23,278 nt of DNA from Lachnospiraceae bacterium UBA2864. Lineage in GTDB: Bacteria; Bacillota; Clostridia; Lachnospirales; Lachnospiraceae. The notes beneath the pieces are model-generated. The model searched no databases. It was not told the DNA's origin and saw nothing but the letters and a program-made list of their open reading frames with translations. The position numbers and the translations under genes are program-made. The stretch is from assembly GCA_002350525.1 (NCBI GenBank), contig DEFA01000030.1:1-23278 (forward strand). The letters run 5' to 3'. Shown one piece after another: positions 16,539 through 22,718 of this stretch (position 1 is the first letter of the stretch; the number at the start of each line of letters is the position of its first letter).

Positions 16539-18368
16539 TTATTTATTGAAAAATTCATATACCTTTTCCGCAGCCGCAGAGTTCATGCCGTCAACTTCGG
16601 CCAACTCTTCAACGGATGCGTTTTTAATAGCTTCGATATTCTTAAAAAACAGAAGAAGTGCTTTACGTCTCTTAGGCCCAATACCTTCTATATCATCAAG
16701 GATAGAATGAATCTGTTCCTTCGAACGGAGAAGCTTATGATAAGATATGGCGAAACGATGGGTCTCGTCCTGTAAAGCTGTAATCATATTGATGGCTTCA
16801 CTGCCTTTAGGGAATTCAAGCTCCTTGTTTTTATAATACAGACCTCTTGTCCTGTGGTTGTCGTCCTTAACCATTCCGCATACGGGAATATCAATCCCGA
16901 GACTGTCGAGAACCATTTCCGCAACATTTACCTGACCTTTACCTCCGTCCATCATAAGAACGTCCGGAAGAACGCTTAACTTTTCGTCCGAAAAACGGCG
17001 GGAGAGTACTTCTTTCATTGCGGCGTAATCGTCCGCACCCTGAAGAGTCTTCAATTTGAATTTTCTGTAGGAATTCTTCTTTGGTTCTCCGTTTTCGAAA
17101 ACGACCATTGAAGCAACCTGATTATATCCCGAAATATGAGATATATCAAAGGCTTCCATTCTTGAAATCTTATCAACGCCGATGAGATCGGCAATATCCT
17201 TGCAGGCTCCGACGGTTCTTTTTTCATGACGTTTGATACGCTCTATGTCCTGCGACAGCACGAGAGTCGCATTATCCTGAGCAAGCTTCATAAGAGCCTT
17301 CATTTCACCCTTCTGTGGAACATGGATATAAACACGCTGACCTTTTTTTTCTTCGAGAAATTCTTCTATAAGTTTTTCTTCGTTAAGCGGAGTTATGGTT
17401 ATAATTTCCTTCGGAACAAAAGGAGTGGAATTATAATACTGCTTTACGAATTCGGTAATGATCTCCGAATCAGAATCAGCTTCATCGATAGCCATATGAT
17501 GGTTATCCCTTCCGAGAAGATTGCCGTCTCTTACAAAGAAAATGGCAATAACAGCATCGGTACTGTTTCTTGCGATTGCGATGATATCTTTATCATTTCC
17601 CGTGGAATTGCTTACTTTCTGGCGCTCCATCACGGTATTAATGCTTTCTATAAGATTTCTTGTTTCGGCTGCTTTCTCAAATTCGAGTTTAGATGCATAT
17701 TCCTGCATTTCGGATCTGAGATTATCTGTTATCTCTTTATAATTACCGTTCAGAAAATGCATGGCGGAGTCGACCTGCTTCATATAGTCTACAGGAGATA
17801 TAAGTCCTGCACAAGGCGCAGAACATTGACCAATCTGATAGTAGAGGCACGGACGTTCGTTTAGATCCGATTTTCCGAGATCTTTGTTGCAGTTTCTTAT
17901 TTTAAAAAGCTTTTTTATCAGAGCGACAGTATCATGTACGGCTCCTCTGTCCGTATATGGTCCGAAGTACTTTGACTTATCACGCCCCATTCTGTGACTG
18001 AAGATTACACGTGGAAAAGTCTCTCCGACGGTTACTTTTATATAAGGGTAACCCTTATCATCAGTCATGAGAGTATTGAAACGCGGTCTGTGTTCCTTGA
18101 TAAGATTACATTCGAGAACCAGAGCTTCCATCTCGGAAGAAGTGATTATATATTCAAAGTAAGAGATGAGACTGACCATTTTGGCAATCTTAAGAGAACC
18201 GTTATGACCATGGCCTTTACGGAAATACTGTCTTACACGATTATGAAGATCAACGGCTTTACCGACATATAGGATCTCTTCGGTAGCGCTGTGCATGATA
18301 TATACACCGGGGCTGTGAGGCAGCTTGCCCAGTTCTTCTTCAAAATTAAATACTGCTGATTCGCTCAA
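16539..18368 (-). CDS. uvrC: Excinuclease ABC subunit C
   Basis: A 609-residue UvrC, of normal length. It makes both incisions around bulky DNA lesions within UvrABC nucleotide-excision repair. The N-terminal GIY-YIG nuclease is at about 16-95 (PGVY at 20-23, YVGK at 34-37, R44). The UVR domain that contacts UvrB is at about 200-240 (LEFEKAAETRNLIE). The RNase H-like nuclease domain shows AFDISHISG and MDGGKGQ. Paired helix-hairpin-helix motifs end the protein (IEGIGPKRRKALL and EVDGMNSAAAEKVYEF). The start is TTG at 18368-18366, seven bases after GGAG (18379-18376); no in-frame ATG lies nearby. It forms an apparent operon with yqeG and is divergent from hprK. Confidence 0.97.
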   Translation of the reverse strand: MSESAVFNFEEELGKLPHSPGVYIMHSATEEILYVGKAVDLHNRVRQYFRKGHGHNGSLKIAKMVSLISYFEYIITSSEMEALVLECNLIKEHRPRFNTLMTDDKGYPYIKVTVGETFPRVIFSHRMGRDKSKYFGPYTDRGAVHDTVALIKKLFKIRNCNKDLGKSDLNERPCLYYQIGQCSAPCAGLISPVDYMKQVDSAMHFLNGNYKEITDNLRSEMQEYASKLEFEKAAETRNLIESINTVMERQKVSNSTGNDKDIIAIARNSTDAVIAIFFVRDGNLLGRDNHHMAIDEADSDSEIITEFVKQYYNSTPFVPKEIITITPLNEEKLIEEFLEEKKGQRVYIHVPQKGEMKALMKLAQDNATLVLSQDIERIKRHEKRTVGACKDIADLIGVDKISRMEAFDISHISGYNQVASMVVFENGEPKKNSYRKFKLKTLQGADDYAAMKEVLSRRFSDEKLSVLPDVLMMDGGKGQVNVAEMVLDSLGIDIPVCGMVKDDNHRTRGLYYKNKELEFPKGSEAINMITALQDETHRFAISYHKLLRSKEQIHSILDDIEGIGPKRRKALLLFFKNIEAIKNASVEELAEVDGMNSAAAEKVYEFFNK

Positions 18369-18394
18369 TTCCTGTCTCCGAAATTAAATAACAT

Positions 18395-18441
18395 ATTATT
18401 CAAAGTGAATTACACTAAAAGAATTATTCAATGTGAATTAC
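18395..18441. repeat. Tandem pair of palindromic 19-bp repeats over the uvrC promoter
   Basis: ATTATTCAAAGTGAATTAC (18395-18413) and ATTATTCAATGTGAATTAC (18423-18441) differ at one base and are 28 bases apart. Each has dyad symmetry, ATTCA-N3-TGAAT, centred at 18404 and 18432. They cover the -10 and -35 of the predicted uvrC promoter and resemble paired repressor operators. They do not match the Gram-positive LexA box. Confidence 0.6.
18409..18437 (-). promoter_or_regulatory. Predicted uvrC-yqeG promoter
   Basis: On the minus strand TTCACA (18437-18432), a 17-base spacer and TGTAAT (18414-18409), each five of six matches to consensus. The -35 lies in one 19-bp repeat and the -10 runs into the other. 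Confidence 0.55.
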
Positions 18442-18518
18442 CGTCTTACTGACATTTTGATATTTTACCATATCTTAAATAATTAGTGAAATAATATAGT
18501 GAGAAACTGCTCGATATA

Positions 18519-18527
18519 TGGTATTAT
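18519..18527 (+). promoter_or_regulatory. Extended -10 element before hprK
   Basis: TGGTATTAT (18519-18527) has the TG-N-TATNAT form of an extended -10, and no good -35 lies 17 bases upstream. The start point would be near 18534, about 35 bases before the ATG. Confidence 0.4.
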
Positions 18528-18568
18528 ATCTTAGTGCCGTAAATGAAATTTACCATGAGGAGGCTTTT

Positions 18569-19498
18569 ATGGAGGCAGAATACAGTGTTACACTGACACA
18601 GTTTATCAATAAGATGAATCTTAAGAATCATACGCCGGAGATCAATACCGACAAGATTCTTATTACGGATCCCGATATAAACCGACCGGCTCTTCAGCTT
18701 GCCGGATTCTTTGAACATTTCGATTCTTCAAGAGTACAGATATGCGGAAATGTTGAGCATGCATATCTTGCTGACATGCACACCAAAGAGGAAAATATAA
18801 AGATATTCGATCAGCTTTTTTCTTTTCCGATTCCGTGCCTTGTATTCTGTAGAGATATCATACCTTATGATTTTATAATTGAAGAGGGAAAGAAACATGG
18901 TATACCTATTCTTACAAGTGCGGCTACAACATCTTCCTTTGTACATGAGTCTGTTAGATGGCTTCATGAAGAGCTTGCACCGAGGATTTCAATCCATGCC
19001 GTTCTTGTAGATGTTTTCGGTGAAGGAGTTCTCATCATGGGAGACAGCGGTATCGGTAAGTCCGAGGCTGCTCTTGAACTCATAAAGCGAGGACACAGAC
19101 TTGTTGCGGATGACGTTGTTGAGATTAAGCAGATCAGCGATGACACCCTGATCGGTCAGTCGCCCGAGATGATAAGGAATTTTATCGAGCTCAGAGGTAT
19201 CGGTATCATCGATGTTAAAACCATGTTCGGTGTTGAATGCGTTAAGCTGTCCCAGCAGATCGACCTTGTCATAAAGCTCGAAGAGTGGAACAAGGATGCA
19301 AAGTATGACCGTATGGGACTTACGGATCAGTATACCGAGTTCCTCGGAACCAAGGTTGTATCACATTCCATTCCTATAAGGCCGGGACGAAATCTCGCGA
19401 TCATCGTTGAATCGGCAGCTGTCAACCACAGACAGAAGAAGATGGGCTACAATGCGGCGCAGGAATTCTATAAAAGGATTACTGAGAATCTTAAATAG
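18569..19498 (+). CDS. hprK: HPr kinase/phosphorylase
   Basis: A 309-residue HPrK/P, the usual family length. It phosphorylates HPr on a serine using ATP or pyrophosphate and reverses the reaction, setting carbon catabolite repression through CcpA in Firmicutes. The Walker A is GDSGIGKS (158-165). The family signature region is present as LRGIGIIDVKTMFGV, and RHR-type catalytic surroundings are seen around SIHAVLVDVFGEG. The ATG at 18569 follows AGGAGG (18558-18563) by five bases; the longer frame from 18518 has no ribosome site. glcK starts 36 bases after the stop, so the two probably form an operon for sugar control. Confidence 0.97.
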   Translation: MEAEYSVTLTQFINKMNLKNHTPEINTDKILITDPDINRPALQLAGFFEHFDSSRVQICGNVEHAYLADMHTKEENIKIFDQLFSFPIPCLVFCRDIIPYDFIIEEGKKHGIPILTSAATTSSFVHESVRWLHEELAPRISIHAVLVDVFGEGVLIMGDSGIGKSEAALELIKRGHRLVADDVVEIKQISDDTLIGQSPEMIRNFIELRGIGIIDVKTMFGVECVKLSQQIDLVIKLEEWNKDAKYDRMGLTDQYTEFLGTKVVSHSIPIRPGRNLAIIVESAAVNHRQKKMGYNAAQEFYKRITENLK

Positions 19499-19534
19499 TT
19501 ACTATATATTTTTACATACAGGGAGGGTTTATAT

Positions 19535-20473
19535 ATGTCAAAGTTTGTATTTGGAGTAGATATCGGAGGAACAACCGTGAAGATCGGTCTTTTCTCTATC
19601 GAGGGAGAACTTCTCGATAAGTGGGAGATCACAACAAGAACCGATGAAGGCGGTGCTTACATTCTTTCGGATATTGCGGAATCCGTAAAAGCAAAGATGC
19701 AGGAGAAAGGTATCACAACTGAGGATGTAAAGGGTGTCGGAATGGGAGTTCCTGGTCCTGTAAAAGAAGACGGAACTGTTATTAAATGCGTTAATCTCGG
19801 TTGGGGAATCTTCAATGCAGCAGAAGAACTCAGCAAGCTTCTGGGACTTCCTGTTAAAGCCGGAAATGATGCAAACATGGCAGCCCTCGGAGAAATGTGG
19901 CAGGGCGGCGGTAAGGGACATAAAAATGTCGTATGCGTTACTCTCGGAACCGGAGTCGGCGGCGGTATAATTCTCGGCGGAAAGATGCTTGCCGGAGTTA
20001 ACGGAGCCGGAGGCGAGATAGGTCATATTACCATCAATCCCGAAGAAACTGACGCCTGCAACTGCGGTAAGAAGGGTTGTCTCGAGCAGTATGCTTCAGC
20101 TACGGGAATTGTGAGAATGGCGAACAAGCTTCTTAATGACAGTGATAAGCCTTCAAAACTCAGAGAGGTTCAGTATATTTCAGCAAAAGAGATATTCGAT
20201 GCAGCGAAAAGCGGAGATGAACTTTCACTTTCTCTCGTAGAAGAGCTGGGTAAGAAACTCGGATTTGCACTTGCTTCCATCGCATGTGTTGTAGATCCTG
20301 AAATCTTCGTAATCGGCGGCGGAGTATCACGTGCCGGTGCCATTCTTATAGACACTACAAAGAAGTATTTCGAAAAATATGCATTTCACGCCTGTAAGAA
20401 TACAGAGTTCGAACTGGCCAAGCTCGGAAACGATGCCGGCATGTATGGCTCCGTGAAGATGGTACTTGACTGA
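19535..20473 (+). CDS. glcK: ROK-family glucokinase
   Basis: A 312-residue glucokinase of the ROK family, making glucose 6-phosphate from glucose and ATP. The phosphate-binding motif DIGGTTVKIG is near residue 9. The catalytic base is probably D112 in GNDANMAALGEMW. The zinc motif CNCGKKGC is at 175-182, with H164 just before it. These features and the length fit clostridial GlcK. GGGAGGG lies before the ATG at a suitable distance. Lying directly after hprK, it links glucose phosphorylation to catabolite control. In many clostridia murB, rapZ and whiA follow in this region; here the next DNA is of different composition. Confidence 0.95.
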   Translation: MSKFVFGVDIGGTTVKIGLFSIEGELLDKWEITTRTDEGGAYILSDIAESVKAKMQEKGITTEDVKGVGMGVPGPVKEDGTVIKCVNLGWGIFNAAEELSKLLGLPVKAGNDANMAALGEMWQGGGKGHKNVVCVTLGTGVGGGIILGGKMLAGVNGAGGEIGHITINPEETDACNCGKKGCLEQYASATGIVRMANKLLNDSDKPSKLREVQYISAKEIFDAAKSGDELSLSLVEELGKKLGFALASIACVVDPEIFVIGGGVSRAGAILIDTTKKYFEKYAFHACKNTEFELAKLGNDAGMYGSVKMVLD

Positions 20474-20477
20474 TTCA

Positions 20478-20522
20478 ATTGCGGACTCCATACTGGAAAT
20501 GTCCGAAGATAATCTGCTATAA
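20478..20522 (+). pseudogene. Possible 3' remnant of a lost gene at a junction
   Basis: Just after the glcK stop, in a different frame, codons read IADSILEMSEDNLL followed by TAA (20520-20522), one base before a terminator stem. This looks like the natural C-terminus of a protein with its own terminator, but no upstream body is present. A chance open frame of this size is quite possible. Confidence 0.25.
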
Positions 20523-20523
20523 C

Positions 20524-20558
20524 AAAGCGCTCCTGTTCTTTCAGACAGGGGCGCTTTT
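20524..20558 (+). terminator. Intrinsic terminator downstream of glcK
   Basis: AAAGCGCTCCTGT (20524-20536) pairs with ACAGGGGCGCTTT (20545-20557) with one T-G wobble and an eight-base loop. Only four Ts follow, but the stem is long and GC-rich. Confidence 0.82.
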
Positions 20559-20631
20559 ACAATGGATGGCCTTGTAGTAAGCTATTGGGTTACGGGGTGG
20601 GGCATCGACATTGGCGTATTGGAGCAGCTGC

Positions 20632-20970
20632 ATGGAAGGAAGTTACGAAATGGAATTACAGGGAATGGAACTACAGGGGACGGAATTGCAAGATGCCAGA
20701 GAAGAAATCAGGCAGATCGACGAAGAGATGGCCAGACTCTTTGAAAGACGCATGGAGGCAGTGCGCAAAGTGGCCGCCTATAAAATGAAAAGAGGACTTC
20801 CCATTCTGGACAAGGAACAGGAAGCCCAAGTACTCCAGAGAAGAAGTTTGCTCATTCGGAATCCGGAACTTGAGCCCTTCTATAGGGAATTCTTGCAGGA
20901 AACGATGGATATCAGCAAGAGATGGCAGATGTACCTGATCCAGGGAAAACGGGACGGGATGCAGTGCTGA
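20632..20970 (+). CDS. Chorismate mutase, AroQ type
   Basis: A 112-residue monofunctional chorismate mutase of the all-helical AroQ class, turning chorismate into prephenate for phenylalanine and tyrosine. The family core is clear: a long first helix (REEIRQIDEEMARLFERR), the arginine and lysine of RKVAAYK, and the LDKEQEAQVLQR stretch. The ATG at 20632 is chosen because GGAG lies seven bases upstream; ATGs at 20650 and 20665 are also possible. The 18-20 residues before the core are a five-residue tandem repeat (MELQG) not typical of the family. No other aromatic-pathway gene is nearby. Codon use is more GC-rich than in all genes to the left. Confidence 0.85.
   Translation: MEGSYEMELQGMELQGTELQDAREEIRQIDEEMARLFERRMEAVRKVAAYKMKRGLPILDKEQEAQVLQRRSLLIRNPELEPFYREFLQETMDISKRWQMYLIQGKRDGMQC
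20650..20694 (+). repeat. Three tandem 15-bp units in the chorismate mutase N-terminus
   Basis: The units ATGGAATTACAGGGA, ATGGAACTACAGGGG and ACGGAATTGCAAGAT code MELQG, MELQG and TELQD. Two of them begin with ATG preceded by purine-rich sequence, so more than one start codon could be used. Confidence 0.75.
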
Positions 20971-20973
20971 TAG

Positions 20974-20999
20974 AAGGGGCTTGCCGCCCCTGCTTTTCT
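20974..20999 (+). terminator. Intrinsic terminator after chorismate mutase
   Basis: AGGGGC (20975-20980) pairs with GCCCCT (20986-20991) around TTGCC, and is followed by GCTTTTCTTT. It lies five bases after the stop codon and abuts the 3' end of the convergent SHOCT gene. Confidence 0.7.
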
Positions 21000-21452
21000 T
21001 TAGAGCTGCAACAGCTCTTTCTTTTTCTTCTGGAACTCTGCCTCCGTCACGATGCCCATATCGAGAAGCTCTTTGAGTTTCTTGACTTCTTCATAGGGAT
21101 CCATATAGCGGACAGGCTGCGCAGACGGCTGCATGGCTTCTGCGGCAGGAGCAGAAGCGCCTTGCACAGACTTATCCTGCGGAGCGCCAGCCTTCCTGCG
21201 CACCATCTGCTCGTGTTCAAAATCATGGATGGCCCTTCGGAGCTTGTCGATTGCCGAGCGCGGAAAGGCAACAGAAATATCCTTTCCTCCGGAGTGGAAG
21301 GTCAGGATTCCGTATGTCGCAAACAGAGGCGCATTCGTGATCTTAAGATTTTCAATGTCGTCAATGGGATAGGATTGCTTGCCAACAGTCAGACCCTCCT
21401 CATCGAAAGTGAGGGTCTTCATGTTCATACGGCCTTCGATCTGATAGTACAT
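21000..21452 (-). CDS. SHOCT-domain protein
   Basis: A 150-residue cytoplasmic protein. The N-terminal part (about 10-85) is beta-rich with a PH-like look (YPIDDIENLKITNAP, GILTFHSGGKDISVAFP). An Ala/Pro-rich linker follows. The last 30 residues form a SHOCT domain (DPYEEVKKLKELLDMGIVTEAEFQKKKKELL), a short oligomerisation module found at protein C-termini. Function is unknown. The ATG at 21452-21450 follows GGGAG by about eight bases; the frame is open further upstream to 21548 but without a ribosome site. It converges on the chorismate mutase gene with only 29 bases between stops. Confidence 0.82.
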   Translation of the reverse strand: MYYQIEGRMNMKTLTFDEEGLTVGKQSYPIDDIENLKITNAPLFATYGILTFHSGGKDISVAFPRSAIDKLRRAIHDFEHEQMVRRKAGAPQDKSVQGASAPAAEAMQPSAQPVRYMDPYEEVKKLKELLDMGIVTEAEFQKKKKELLQL

Positions 21453-21493
21453 AATGTATCTCCCAATAAGTATACATGGTTGATGTAAACCGA

Positions 21494-21512
21494 GCGGACT
21501 GTCAATGTCCGC
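21494..21512. promoter_or_regulatory. Small perfect hairpin in the SHOCT gene upstream region
   Basis: GCGGAC and GTCCGC pair perfectly around a seven-base loop, about 40 bases upstream of the minus-strand ATG at 21452. It may be in the mRNA leader or be an operator. The rest of 21453-21681 shows no convincing complete promoter on either strand. Confidence 0.3.
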
Positions 21513-21681
21513 TTCACCAATAGGTAAATCGATTTTAGTATAACACAAGTGAAAAAATTAGTGGAATCTGACAAGAAGATACCTCGCAAAATCCTTTGAT
21601 GCGTTACAATAGAAGATAAGATGTATGGTTTATCCATGTTGGTATTCATTATGTGACATGTGCACAGGAAGGGAGGAACTT

Positions 21682-22257
21682 ATGAATTTACTTGGCTTGC
21701 TTTTAAAGGCAATGACAGCAAAGACTGCTCTGGAGCAGATTGCTAAGAAGACCGGTCTGTCCGAGAAACAGATTAAGACGCTGATGACGCTCGCAATTCC
21801 GATTCTGATCAAGTATCTTACGAAAAATGCATCATCCGGTGACGGCGCAAGTTCTCTTCTGAACGCGCTCACCCAGCATACCAGCAAGAAGGATATGGAT
21901 TCGCAGCTCAAGGAAGCGGATGAAGTGGACGGCGGCAAGATTATCAGCCATATTCTTGGCAAGAAAAAGAAGGAAGTTACACAAAATCTGTCCTCTCAGT
22001 CTGGTTTGTCCGCAGAGCAGGTCAGCCAGATTCTGGCCATCATGGCTCCTGCACTCCTGACCGGCGTTTCAGAAGCTGCGTCCAATACAACTGCAGCCCA
22101 GGGAACTGCGGCTCCGACTCTGTCTCTCGGCTCCACGCCCGGCATCTTCAGCGCACTTCTCGGCACCGCTGCAAGTTCGCAGCAGGCACAGGAGGAGCAG
22201 AACAGCGCAACCAATGGCATGGCACTTCTGCAGGCACTCCTGGGTGCAAGAAAGTAA
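21682..22257 (+). CDS. DUF937-family protein
   Basis: A 191-residue soluble protein related to the DUF937/YidB group. It has a helical N-terminal domain (LLGLLLKAMTAKTALEQIAKKTGLSEKQIKTLMTLAIPILIKYL) and a second similar unit at about 90-140 (LSSQSGLSAEQVSQILAIMAPALLTG). Each unit pairs a 'xxGLSxxQ' turn with a hydrophobic helix. An Ala/Ser/Thr-rich linker follows, and a short C-terminal segment ends in MALLQALLGARK. Function is unknown. The ATG at 21682 is set by GGGAGG (21671-21676) five bases upstream. It appears to be transcribed alone, with a strong terminator. Confidence 0.82.
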   Translation: MNLLGLLLKAMTAKTALEQIAKKTGLSEKQIKTLMTLAIPILIKYLTKNASSGDGASSLLNALTQHTSKKDMDSQLKEADEVDGGKIISHILGKKKKEVTQNLSSQSGLSAEQVSQILAIMAPALLTGVSEAASNTTAAQGTAAPTLSLGSTPGIFSALLGTAASSQQAQEEQNSATNGMALLQALLGARK

Positions 22258-22268
22258 ATGAAACAATA

Positions 22269-22308
22269 GCGCATGTCCTGCCGGAAAGTGGGGCATGCGC
22301 ATTTTTTT
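22269..22308 (+). terminator. Intrinsic terminator after the DUF937 gene
   Basis: GCGCATGTCC (22269-22278) pairs with GGGCATGCGC (22291-22300) with one T-G wobble, followed by A and seven Ts. Confidence 0.92.
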
Positions 22309-22331
22309 GAAAATAATTCATATAAATCCTA

Positions 22332-22360
22332 TTGACATAGTAGGTAAACGGTGATAGTAT
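22332..22360 (+). promoter_or_regulatory. Promoter of the metY leader transcript
   Basis: A perfect TTGACA (22332-22337), a 17-base spacer and TAGTAT (22355-22360). The start point should be near 22367, some 350 bases before metY, which leaves a long structured leader. Confidence 0.75.
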
Positions 22361-22432
22361 CCTGCTTAAGAAATCTGAGCGGTCCAGAAGAGGACACAAT
22401 AAACAGTGAGAGTAACGCATAAGGAGAAAGCG

Positions 22433-22555
22433 ATGTTTAAAGCGAAATGGAGAGACAACTGCATGATGTGTATGCGAATGTTTAACTCCCGGGCAACCAA
22501 TATGGCCAGGCTAATTGACATGCTTTCATGCGAAGCCCTCAATGCGCCTGTATAA
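22433..22555 (+). CDS. Met/Cys-rich leader peptide of the metY attenuator
   Basis: A 40-codon ORF with a good Shine-Dalgarno (AAGGAG, seven bases before the ATG) and a TAA stop at 22553-22555. Codons 10-16 read Cys-Met-Met-Cys-Met-Arg-Met. In all there are seven Met (including the start) and three Cys in 40 codons. Codons 18-21 contain the bases (22486-22495) complementary to the downstream terminator arm. The size, position, codon content and overlap with alternative RNA structures are those of a ribosome-mediated attenuator peptide. The peptide itself need not have a function. I know of no named homologue. Confidence 0.65.
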   Translation: MFKAKWRDNCMMCMRMFNSRATNMARLIDMLSCEALNAPV

Positions 22556-22613
22556 AGGATCGTAGAGAAATCACAGGAATCAAGTGAGAGACCTTCAGCC
22601 ATCTGCCCGGGAG
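22486..22613 (+). promoter_or_regulatory. Predicted antiterminator pairing in the metY leader
   Basis: CTCCCGGGCA (22486-22495), inside the leader ORF, is a perfect 10-base complement of TGCCCGGGAG (22604-22613). It can be extended by ATGGC (22502-22506) with GCCAT (22598-22602). This pairing uses the same bases as the left arm of the terminator at 22605-22613, so the two structures exclude each other. Between the arms, GGCT/AGCC and CATG/CATG can form a local hairpin in codons 26-35, a possible pause site. Confidence 0.6.
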
Positions 22614-22642
22614 AGTATAACAGCTTCCGGGCTTTTATATTT
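22605..22642 (+). terminator. Leader terminator (attenuator) upstream of metY
   Basis: GCCCGGGAG (22605-22613) pairs with CTTCCGGGC (22624-22632) with one G-T wobble and a ten-base loop, followed by TTTTATATTT. It stands 50 bases after the leader ORF stop and 77 bases before metY, so it ends transcription before the gene when it forms. Confidence 0.8.
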
Positions 22643-22718
22643 GCTCAGATTCGGAAGATTTAAGAAAGATGAAAAAGCAGAGGCTTCTGCAGCAGATAAT
22701 CAGAAAAGGAGAACGAAA

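Noticed and set aside
17226..17864. A 212-codon plus-strand open frame
   Set aside because: It lies wholly antisense to uvrC, has no ribosome site, and its translation is Phe/Ile/Cys-rich with no domain. uvrC on the other strand is unambiguous.
18369..18568. LexA (SOS) box in the uvrC/hprK intergenic region
   Set aside because: The palindromes present are ATTCA-N3-TGAAT and lack the CGAAC-N4-GTTCG form used in Gram-positive bacteria.
19538..20026. A 162-codon minus-strand open frame
   Set aside because: It is the complement of glcK, whose motifs are clear; no start signal is visible.
20922..21488. A 188-codon plus-strand open frame after chorismate mutase
   Set aside because: It runs antisense through the whole SHOCT gene. 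The minus-strand gene has a recognisable SHOCT domain and a ribosome site.
22367..22642. T-box or S-box (SAM-I) riboswitch before metY
   Set aside because: No T-box AGGGTGGNACCGCG element and no full SAM-I consensus can be found. Only an isolated GGCAACC is present, and the Met/Cys-rich ORF explains the leader better.
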